Shown here: positions 11,601 to 23,600 of the stretch, piece by piece
How the letters are laid out: each line of letters begins with the position of its first letter
How positions within the stretch are numbered: the stretch's first letter is position 1
Assembly (NCBI GenBank): GCA_002633005.1
Contig: NMRA01000466.1
Span: forward strand, 100,633 to 164,632
Length of the DNA: 64,000 nt
DNA from: Phoronis australis
Lineage: Eukaryota; Phoronida; Phoronidae
Direction: 5' to 3'
Translations under genes and position numbers: made by a program
Notes under the pieces: model-generated
Told to the model about the DNA's origin: nothing
Database searches by the model: none
What the model saw: only the letters and a program-made list of their open reading frames with translations

Positions 11601-14600
11601 GGGTTCAACATACATCAAAAGAACATGACAAGATTCTTTATCATGTTTGGTGATCAATATGGTGAACAGCGTCCATATCAGGAAGATGGCGAGACAAGGG
11701 TAAGGTTTAGTGCTCGGGATCATCTCTTATAAGTTGGCTTGTCAGAGCCAAGCCCAGTTATTACTTTGTGAGTATAGAACAAGTCCAAACCTGTCTTTGA
11801 ACAGTTACACGTCTACATCATTAGTTAATCTTTTTTGACATGTGGCTGTTTAATAGTGCCATTAATATATTTCAGTGGGCAGTCAAGGGTTTCATACAGT
11901 TTACACAATTATTCATTTTTATCTCTCAGTCCCTGATTCAAGTATTAGAAATAAAATTTGCTGGAAACCCGTAGCAGTGTCTTAAAGTTGTTTTTTCACT
12001 GACTTGTGTGAACGATTAAAATAACATAATTCTGTAGTAAAAAGTTTCATGTAATACTGAGCAGTGAACCAATTAAACTGAATCATGCCAAAGTGGTGAT
12101 TTCCAGTAATTAGTCACGAACACTGTACGTTAAAATCAGCTGAAACATCTCCTGGGTTACTCTTTTCAGTGACAATCGATGAATTGAAAGGTTCATGTTG
12201 CACTAACTGGTCTTAATGTTTACAGTAACTGGTCTGTCGTTTTTCAACAATATACATCGTCTTATAGCACTTCATTTAGAGGGGGATCAACAAAAAGGGG
12301 GCGAGGGGTCGGGGCTTCAGGCTTCACACACACGCACGCACGCACGCATGCATGCACACACACACTTCAACATTTGATAGAAATAACACTAAATTTGATT
12401 TAATATATAATTCATTGCTGGCAGCATTGAGGCTCTAACACATTCTGATTTTAGTGTTGTTTGTTTTTTGTTTTTCAATATTAAATAATTGTAATTTTAA
12501 AATATTTCAACATGATTGAATTAAAGGCAGATGCAACTGCTGTTGATTATGTGAATGAATAAAATATTGGGTGACTGATAACATAATTAATCAATGGGGA
12601 GAATTCAGGAGAACTCGGATGGCAAAACATGATTTCATTTTTGGTTATTTTGACATCCTCCTTAAGAAAAGATGTCAAAATATCTTGAACGTTAATCAAC
12701 AATCTTTGCACTTCATTACAATGGAAAATCATGTGTTCAGTATTCTGCACTAGATTACAGTAGAGACATTTATCTGAGTTAAAGTTATCTCCAACCTTAC
12801 TCACAAAAATTGGCCATTTTTGTAATATTTCACTTGTGTGTAGCAAAATACCTTATCTTCATTCTCGGGGTCTTCAAATACAAAATATATACCGCGTAGT
12901 GAGGAAAACAAGGTTTAGCAGAACCACCTTGGAACCGCGCAACCGCATGGATATTTGTTTACTACTTAACCAAGGTCAAAGGTTAAAGGGCTTTCAATTA
13001 AATCGAATCTCCCACCAGGTACAGAACAGCTTCGTATACCCTCAGTCCTTTCATTCACAAAGTCACCATAACATTGAGCCAATGAGGTGTACTTATGATA
13101 GAATGGTGCCGGGGGAAAACAAAGACAAACCTACGTAGTTTTGATCCTAAGGGAGTTGTGCATCCATATGCATACGACCGTTGGCATTGAAAATGAGTGA
13201 TACAAGTCGCCTCAGGCCTCTGTGGTCATGAACACAGAAAATTGGAAAAGAGATAAATCCTCACCCTAATACCTTAATTCAAGTAATGAGTTGACATTTG
13301 GATATTTCAATCTCATGCTAACGACATACTTTAACCATCGATTCGATTTTTGTAATCCATTTCTTACTTGGTTTCGTATCAGTCTCCCAGTGTACAGGCT
13401 ATGAACTGTGACCTACTTTGTGACCTACTTAGAAAGTAGGTCATAAATAAACAGTAAAAGTTTGCAGGGAACAATACGTGTATTTGAGGTTTTAATGATA
13501 ATTAAGTTAGTTACGCATTGCAAAATCAGTTGATATTGCGAGTGAATGTTGAAGTAGCTCACATCGTTAAGGACTGTATAGGTTATGTGTACCGAAAAGT
13601 AGTTTTCATCGAATAATTAACCGAAGACTTGGAGATTTTCACTTTTCCCAGTTTAATTGGCTCTTTCTTGGCTTTGGCAAATCGACTTTATTTGAACACT
13701 AGTTCTCGAAAACGGCTAAATGGATTTCGCTGAAACTTTCCAAACTTAATATTTAGTCATCAAGCTCAAAAACACTGTTAGGATTTTTGATATAAATACC
13801 CAGTTTTTGCGTAATTTGACAAAGACGAATACGACTTCAATTTTTTACAAAAAATACCTTATGTTTTGCGAGTTGATTTGTCATAGAAACCAAATGAACA
13901 GACTAATCGAAAATTCCTAACAGCGTTTTTGAGGTAACTGGTGAAGTTTTCATTTAAAAAAGGTTTCATTAAAATCGACCGAGTGGTTATTTTGCTATGA
14001 ATGTACCTTTATTAAAAATGAAATTCTGACTTAAAAGTGTTTGTTCATAAAAATAATAATCTCACATCAATACAAAAAGTATATCTATATTTCCTGATCT
14101 TTGTTCTTTCAGAAAATATATACTTTTACTAGTTGACAAAGCTTAGTTTTTTGATATATGAGTGGAGGATGGTAAATAAGGTTGGAGATAACTTTAATAA
14201 TCTGCATGCCATAAAACAAAGCCTGTTATGCACCGACATTAAATGTTGTTGCATAACAACGATTTAATGCGTGGATTGAGGGGAACTGTAAAAGGCAAGT
14301 AATATTTTTTTAGATAATTATCTTGTTTTGAGTAATGCTGCCACAAATTTCCATAATTGTCTGGTTTTTTGCAATATTTCTCTAACAATATTTTTTGATT
14401 TTTTCTTTTGCAAATTTATTGTAATCCTAGCAAAATTTATTGTTGCAGCCAACCAATCACTGATGAGCTTGATCAGTTTTTCTAGGTAAAATAATACATA
14501 TTGAATTAAAACACAGAATTGGTCTTAGGTGAACAATTGAAAGTATTTCTCTGTCAGCTGGGTAGTCGTCCAAGAGGCACATCAGTAGGGGACAGGCCCG

Positions 14601-17600
14601 GGTTTAGATAAAATCACCACAGTTGGGCCTAGTGCTGCCCTTTTAATTGCCACTGCTGTAGAAATGAGTGTGTTAGAACATTGGTAAATTCTGTAAACGT
14701 ATTCTAAAGAAAAAGTGTTTCATCAAAGACTTGACTCTTTGTTAATTTAGGTATTCACTGCGGAAGAATTCTCCAACTGTGGTGAAAGCTGTGAATACTT
14801 GTTCCACCGAGATGAAACTGTTAAAATCATCCGGTTTGTTCTCAACTCTGGTGAAAGGCCTACCCTGCACATTAGCATCTTGGGTTGTTATGGTGAGTGT
14901 CAAGAGTATCACATGATTGCATTCCGATCAGAAGGCGTATTGGACGACTCGACTGCTGTTTTCACTTGTGATTGCTCGTGGAACGTTTTGTCTTGCTGGA
15001 AGTTCTTTTAAGATGTCTTCTCCCATATTAGGCAGCAGGTCTACTGCCTTGTTGATGAGAAAGATACATTCCAGTGGCGTAACTTTTGCTTAATTTGCTG
15101 TTTGTTCAATGTTGATCATACATCATAATTTTGCTCGTCAGTGTTACCAAATTATCTGTAAGGTGGCATATAGGATGTTCTTAAAAACTCATTTTAACAG
15201 CTGATTTTTCTTCAGTTATGAGATCCTATACGCGCGTCGCCTTAAGTTTTCATAAATATACCTTATCTGAAAGTGATATGGGAATGACGTTGGACTGCAT
15301 CAAAGTTTAATTCTGTAATCTAGACATTCAGGTGCTTAATTTTTTTGGTTGACACTAAGCACAGATTGTTACAGCATAGAATCTGATATTGTGGCTTGAA
15401 TAGATGTTTCTGTGAAGTTATATTGCTCTTTCAACGGAATGTCACCATAACAGTCTGATGCTTAACTGTTTTCAAGTACTGCCAAGTGGGTAGACCTCAC
15501 TAGCTAGAACTGTACTGTGATGCCTTTAAACGATCTAATTTACATAGCGTATGTTTTCTATCACATTTACAAAAATTCCTAGACAGATGTATTGTTGATC
15601 CAGTGTATCTATCGCATTGGCTGCACGTTTTAATCACTGGTTTGTTTTATGTTAAATGTTCAAGTCCGGCCTTAATTTCTGGACAAGAGTGAAATCTTTT
15701 ATATATTTTTATGTAAAAATATTCTCATACCAGACTTTTTATTTCAATTTTACAGAGCAACCTTCAACTGTTGCCACAGAAAGCACCACAAGAGTGCCGA
15801 CATCAACACTCAGTCCTTCAACAGCTTCGTCTCCAATGACAACCGTTGCTTCGACAACACTATCCACTAGCAGCTCAACCTCTTGTGAGTCCTCGGCATT
15901 TGCATAGTAAAAGATTCTTTTTTAAGCAGTAGGTTAAGTGTGCACCATTTTTAGGAAACGCATTATTTTTTGCAATACATAGAAGTAGAGGGTAGAGTTT
16001 AGTAATGCTAGTATCTTACTGAAAATTGAGACTTTGTGAGATTACGTGAGGTATTGCTGTGTGTTTCAAATGAGAACAGGTGATTTTGGCTAGATTTTAA
16101 CGAGATCCTAGCGTATGTCGTAGCATTACTGAACTTTACCCAGGATATCTTAAGACTAAGTCTACACATAACGGTATATATTCATTATTCAAATGCTAAG
16201 CATATTTAAGACCATTGCACCATTACCAATCAGGCAATTGCCAACTTAGTGGATATTTTTAAAAATCCAATGTTCACTCATTGTATAATGGTTTGTTTTT
16301 CAATGGTACTCGTAACACTGCTTCATTTTTTACTTGCCATCTTTGCAACGTATTTGGGGCAACGTTAATTGATTTCTATTACGTGCCAAATCTTTATCAG
16401 GCAATTTCAGGGATTTTTTATGTTTTGAGCAGTTAGGAACATTAATACCTGTGACACGCTCAAGTTGATTCGTATGAAATTCAGGACACCCAACTGCTAA
16501 GAAATGGTGTTTCAGTTTTTTTATTTTTTGTTAAACATCAAGAGATATCGACTGCTAAAATGGAGACTGGTCTTTGATGACTGTTGTCTTTGTTGTTTGA
16601 GTCAATGTAAATCAAGACTCTGGGTGCCATGCATATTGACAGTAGAAACATATTAGTTGAAACACGATGTCATCCACTGTGTGGAGTTTTCAGAAATGTA
16701 ATGAATGTTCAAAAGGAAGGTGTGACATTTCTACAAAAACGATGGTCGCTTGATGATAACAATTCAGGCAATTATCCACCTAGCACACAATATGGCCGAC
16801 ACATGGTAATGCATTTTGTCACATCTTGCAACAAAAATAAGACAATTCTATTTGATTGATAAGGTAGTCTGTCCTGTGTAATTATGATAAAATAGCTCTT
16901 GGTCATCTCATACCGCCTTTGTAAAATCGAAAAGTGACCATTTCGGCCATTGTTTTTGTGTGAATTAAGCGAAGAATTACCTTAATGAACATTTTAAGGC
17001 ATGATTTTTGCTGTCAAGGGTGAAGACCTGGGGCCCGTTCCAAGAAACTGACTTCAGTTCATTTTTACTTAAGTTTTAAGATTTGTCCCAACTTCGAAAC
17101 TTTGAAACCTCCACATCTGGTAAGGTAGCTGAAATTAATACAAAACTTCTGTCAAAAACTCTAATTGAAGTTAAAACCTCTTTCTATAAATGAACTTTAG
17201 AAAAATTTAAGTTTTATCATGAACTTGACTGAAATTTAATATTTCTCTTAGCTAAGTTTTCTTAGAACAGACCATGGACAATCAAAATAATATATAAGAA
17301 GTAAAAAGAGGTCCCAAGCATTTTCTAATTCTTCAGTTCAAAGATTGGGAAGACTTGTTAATGACGTGAATACTGTCGACAAAAGCAAGCATGCCAACTT
17401 TATGCGAATTCAAAACTCACTCTGTTTTTACTAAAATGTACCGTGTGCTTGTTGCATTTTGCAGCTTCATCCTCTTCTTCAACAGTTACAACAGCACCAA
17501 CCACAACACCTGCACCAACAACAACACGTAGTTCCACAACTACACTATCTACTGAAACAACTGCAAGTACTACTCATGCGTCAACAACACCGTCTAGTCC

Positions 17601-20600
17601 TACGACTACGCCCTCTACTACTGCAACTACTGGATCAACCACCCCCCGTGCACCAACTACGACTCCTAGTCCTACGACTACACCATCCACTAATGCTACA
17701 ACTGGATCAACCACCACCCGTGCACCAACAACGACGCCTAGTCTTACGACTACACCATCCACCAATGCAACAACTGGATCAACCACCACCCGTGCACCAA
17801 CAACCACACCTAGTCCTACGACTACACCATCCACTAATGCTACAACTGGATCAACCACCACCCGTGCACCAACAACCACACCTAGTCCTACGACTACACC
17901 ATCCACTAATGCTACAACTGGATCAACCACCACCCGTGCACCAACAACCACACCTAGTCCTACGACTACACCATCCACTAATGCTACAACTGGATCAACC
18001 ACCACCCGTGCACCAACAACCACACCTAGTCCTACGACTACACCATCCACTAATGCTACAACTGGATCAACCACCACCCGTGCACCAACAACCACACCTA
18101 GTCCTACGACTACACCATCCACTAATGCTACAACTGGATCAACCACCACCCGTGCACCAACAACCACACCTAGTCCTACGACTACACCATCCACTAATGC
18201 TACAACTGGATCAACCACCACCCGTGCACCAACAACCACACCTAGTCCTACGACTACACCATCCACTAATGCTACAACTGGATCAACCACCACCCGTGCA
18301 CCAACAACCACACCTAGTCCTACGACTACACCATCCACTAATGCTACAACTGGATCAACCACCACCCGTGCACCAACAACCACACCTAGTCCTACGACTA
18401 CACCATCCACTAATGCTACAACTGGATCAACCACCACCCGTGCACCAACAACCACACCTAGTCCTACGACTACACCATCCACTAATGCTACAACTGGATC
18501 AACCACCACCCGTGCACCAACAACCACACCTAGTCCTACGACTACACCATCCACTAATGCTACAACTGGATCAACCACCACCCGTGCACCAACAACCACA
18601 CCTAGTCCTACGACTACACCATCCACTAATGCTACAACTGGATCAACCACCACCCGTGCACCAACAACCACACCTAGTCCTACGACTACACCATCCACTA
18701 ATGCTACAACTGGATCAACCACCACCCGTGCACCAACTACCACACCTAGTCCTACGACTACACCATCCACTAATGCTACAACTGGATCAACCACCACTCG
18801 TGCACCAACAACCACACCTAGTCCTACGACTACACCATCTACCAATGCTACAACTGGATCAACCACCACCCGTGCACCAACAACCACACCTAGTCCTACG
18901 ACTACACCATCTACTAATGCTACAACTGGATCAACCACTACCCGTGCACCAACAACCACACCTAGTCTCACAACTACACCATCTACTAGTGCAACAACGG
19001 AATCAACCACCCCCCGTGTACCAACTACCACACCTAGTCCTACGACTACACCATCTACCAGTGCAACAACTGGATCAACCACCACCCGTGCACCAACTAC
19101 CACGCCTAGTCTTACAACTACAGCATCCACAACTGAATCAACCACAGGATCTACAACTCGCACTCCAACGACCTCAACTGTGTCTTCCTCCTCTGGAACA
19201 ACTGGATCAACCTCGCCATCACCAACCACCACGGCTGAGTACTCTCCTCCTGAAGGTGAGATTGCTGGGTGCCAATTCTTTGATCTTGTTTTTACTATAC
19301 AGTGTGTAGTGAAGAATTAGTGCGAGCAGTCGAATACCCATTTCTACGCTTTATACGGCAGCCTCAGCTGCAAGTTAGTTTTCGTCTGACCCTAGTGGGG
19401 GTAGATGTTGCTGTCATATTTGTCTGGCATCTGCCTTTTTTCTTCATTTTAGTTGAAGAATCATGACGGGTTTTGACAAATGTGCTTCTTGAAAGGAGTG
19501 TCCAGGTGATGCTAGTTTTTGGATTGATTCGAGTAACTGTAACAGTTGTTATCCTTTGTAGTAATTATGACTTTTTATTCATGTCTCAATGGATGCATGT
19601 ACCAACTTTAGGTTCTTTTTACAGATGAAATATTCCTATAGCACGAAAAAGCTGAATCTCTTGATTTTGAGTCATTTTGCACCTCTACTGGTCACTAATT
19701 TTATATACACGAAAACTATATCAGGTGTCCCATAAAAAGTGAGCCTCTTTTTGACAAGTAATTTCTCAGCAATTGATCAACCGAATTCGTTTCAAATTTT
19801 CGCAGTGTGTCTTCAGCATGTCATCATCAAGTCATCTCAGAGAAGTATAAAAAATTATGGAAGTACTGTGAAATTCAAAACAGCCAGGTGAAAACCCTTT
19901 CCAGATTTGATGATGTTGGCACTATGGTGCCACACCACTTTTAAGTGTGCCCTGCCTCTTGTCCACTGGAGTGAGGTTTCTTACTATTTGATAAGGGTAG
20001 AGCATTTCCAGATGATATTTGGGGAAACAATAGAGTGATTTCAACCAAACTTAAAGCAATGGAGTGTGATGGCAATCTACAGGGGCCAATCAATTTTCAA
20101 ACATTTTTAACTCCTGCAGCACCTCCTAGTGGCAACTATTGTCTGAACAAAAGGGTCTTTTGAATATTTTGGGGTAAAAAGATAATAATAAGCCACAGAT
20201 TTTGATGAGGTTTGACATAGGGTCTTATGATGCCCATTTGCCAGCACCGTCTATCCTTCACTGAATTTGTCCACTGCAGCTCCCACTGCAAACCATTTTG
20301 GTTTTTGAAGAGGAGCTATTTAATATTTTTGGGTGAAGACCATTTTCAGATGGTATCTAGTGAATTTCCATTAAAATTGACTCACAGGTATTTAACAGCA
20401 TTGTGCCAGTCCAAGTCGCCATGAGTGGATTCCCCAAGTGCAGCACCTCCTAGTGGCTAATTTATTTTGTACATGATGCCCTCCACTAGATTTGAATTGT
20501 GTCCAACAGGTGTTGTGTCTCCTTAAATCATCTTGTGTGTATCTTTTTATATATCAAAATAGTACACAACACCTTTTTGAGGCTTAGTGCTGTGTCTGCT

Positions 20601-23600
20601 TCTGACATTTATTTCTTTGTTGATAACAATTTTGGTTGTCATAAAGTTTTTGGCTTGGTGTTAAATCTCAGTTTCGACTTACGTAACTATCCCTTGTGGT
20701 GTAAATGTTGTCTTTTTGTTGCCTAGCTCTTCTAGAAACATGCTGTTTGCATATACCAATGATGAACGCTTTGCATTACTCTTATTTTTAAATCGAAGTC
20801 AAAGCCGTTTTATGCACCTACATATTTATATGTGAGCACATTATTCCGTCCTCCCTGTCCCGTCCGTCCGTCCATCCGTCTGTCCGTCCGTCCGTCCATC
20901 CATCCATCCGTCTGGTGTCCATCCAGCATCTGCTGCTTTATCTTCAAAACCCTTTGATGTGTTTATGAAATTTTTGACATCTGTTCCTATCATGGATGGT
21001 ACGGCACGAGCGAACTTTCAGACAGATCCGACAACCGGTGTACTCCCTAGCAGCAATTTGAGTTTTTTATGTTTACGTCTGTATTATCAAAGGTCTGACG
21101 GATTTTCAAACATTTGACGGTTTTGTATTTTCGTGCCCATGTGTGTATCTCCTAAACCATCTGCAAGATTAAAACATGTAGTAATTCTATTTGATATGTG
21201 AAATTGACAATGGATGACAACGACATTCCAATAGATGAACGCTGTGTCCCTTAGTGGCAATTTCATTTTTCCGTTTTCCTCTGTTTCTCTGAAGTTCCAT
21301 GTTGGATTCTTATGAATAGCTTTCTATTGAAGAAACGACATGTTTCCGTTTTCAGATGGTTTCAAATTTTTTTGCCATCTAGTGCACTTTGCACTGTTTT
21401 GGTAACCACCTGTCTATCAACCAAATTACCCTAAGGATGATTTTGAAAATTGGCATTTATGCTTCTACTGTGAAGAGGAAGGCTGATGATAATTTTCCGA
21501 TAACTTGTATTCCTTTTGTTGCGTCTGTGACTGTATCTCCCAAGCCCCCTGCATAGGATCTTTATTAAATTTGGCAAGTGTATTTATATGAAGTTGAGAA
21601 CAGACAACAATGACATTTGGTTGGATCTGAATTCTACTGTGCCAGCCTGGTGACAATTTAATTTTGTTTCATTGTCCTCTGTAGTTTTGAAACTCCTTGG
21701 CAGATTTTTATGAAATTTAATAATTAGTATTGCAGTATTTCACACCCGCCGTGTCCCACTGTGTGTGTCATCAGCTTATACTCTGTGGTGGCATTACTGC
21801 GTCATTTTATCTTCACTTGAGAATGTAACAAGTATGTTTCGAAATATCGTGTGTCTTTTAATTTTGTCGCCAGGTCAGTTACTGTATCTATGTTCTGTTG
21901 AGAGTGGAGTTTTGTTCCGAAAGTACGAACGTAACGGAATAAAGACTGTGATCAGTGAAAAGTGTCGTGCCTTTAAGAAATTCTGTAGAACAATTTAATA
22001 ATTAGGTTAACTTTCTATTAAACAGTCCACAGGTTCCCGTTTTCAGGTAGATTCGACGTATAGCAGCTGTTTTTATTATCCTGAAATTTTGCAAATAGGT
22101 TTCTGTTAAGGAGATGGCAATCCCTTCTTATTTTCAGGCTGATTTGACATATCCTGTGCCTCTCGGTGGCCAATAAAAATTTTTGAGTACATTTTTGACC
22201 TCACCCTCTCCACCCACCAAATTGATTGATGGATCATTATTAAAGTTGCGTTCCTGATGAGAAGACCGAGGCTGATGTTGATTTTCGGACGTGTTCAACT
22301 ACTCTGGCCCGCCTGGCGACTATTTTGTATTTTTTCTTGTTTCCACTGCTGTATCTCCTTTACCCTTTGCAAGATCTTTCTGAAATTTAACAGATGTGTT
22401 CCTATGGAGATGGCAACTGATAACTACCTGTTTCAGACCAATCCAATTGCTGCTGCACTCCCTAGAAGAAATTTTATTTTTTACACTTGACTCAGTCTGT
22501 AACTTTAGAGTTCCTGGATGCTTTTCATGAAATTGGGCAAGTTCTATTATGACCGCAACAGTATCTTTCCTTTTTGTGATGGATTTGACATATTCTGCCC
22601 CAACTAGTGTCCATTTTAGTTATTATTTTGTCTGTTTTTCATTGTTTTGTTTCCGTATCTGTCAAACCACTCAGAGGATCATTATGAAAACTGGTAGATG
22701 TGTTCTTACTGACAAGAGCGTGACTGACGTTGATTTTCAAATGAGTGCAGCTATTGTGGTGACCCCTAGTGACATTTTTTTGTATCTACGCCTGTGTTTC
22801 CTAAACCTCTTACAAGATGTTTTTGAAATTTTGCAGCCTATACATGAATTTGTCTACTTCAGTCTGTGGTTGCTAATGGCAATTTGTCTTTGTATCTTTG
22901 GAGGTTTTTGACGGATTTTCATAAAATTTGGCAAATAATTTTGAGAAATGACAACAACTTCCCATTTTTGGATGGATTCAATGTATTCTGAGCCATCTAA
23001 TGGCCATTTTTATGATACCAATAACCTCCTCTAGAAGCACACGGCATTTCAAGTTGCCGCGTTGCTCTTAAAAATTATGGGATGCCCAGACCTCCAGCCC
23101 CTCCTTTTCCACCAGATCTGACATTAATATTAACATCTTTGTGTTAAAGAGCCTGTCTGCACGGAGAGTAAGTTATTGCATGATGGAGCAGCATCAAAAG
23201 TTGAAGGTGTTGACGCGGAGACACCTGTCACAATTGAAAGCATTCAGATTGGACCTGGCAGGAAGGGATACCGCCCTAATTACGTGTTGGATATGGCCGT
23301 TGTAAAAATCCACTTTCGTAAACCTCAGACCATGGGTGGATTCTTGATCAAAGCCCAGCACCTGAGGAACTTGCAGATTTATTTCGCAAACACAGTGGGT
23401 GCTGTCTGGCAGCCATACGATGAGGATGGTGAAGAAAAGGTAAGATCTTTGAACACCATTTATCATTGCTCTGTTTTGAAACTCACAATAGCGCTATAAA
23501 GTTAAAGTTAAATGAAAAATTATGTATTTTCATTACTTAAAATCCAAAATTTTGTGGTTGGAAGTAGACTGACAAGAGGTGGCCTGTTAAGTGACTACCC

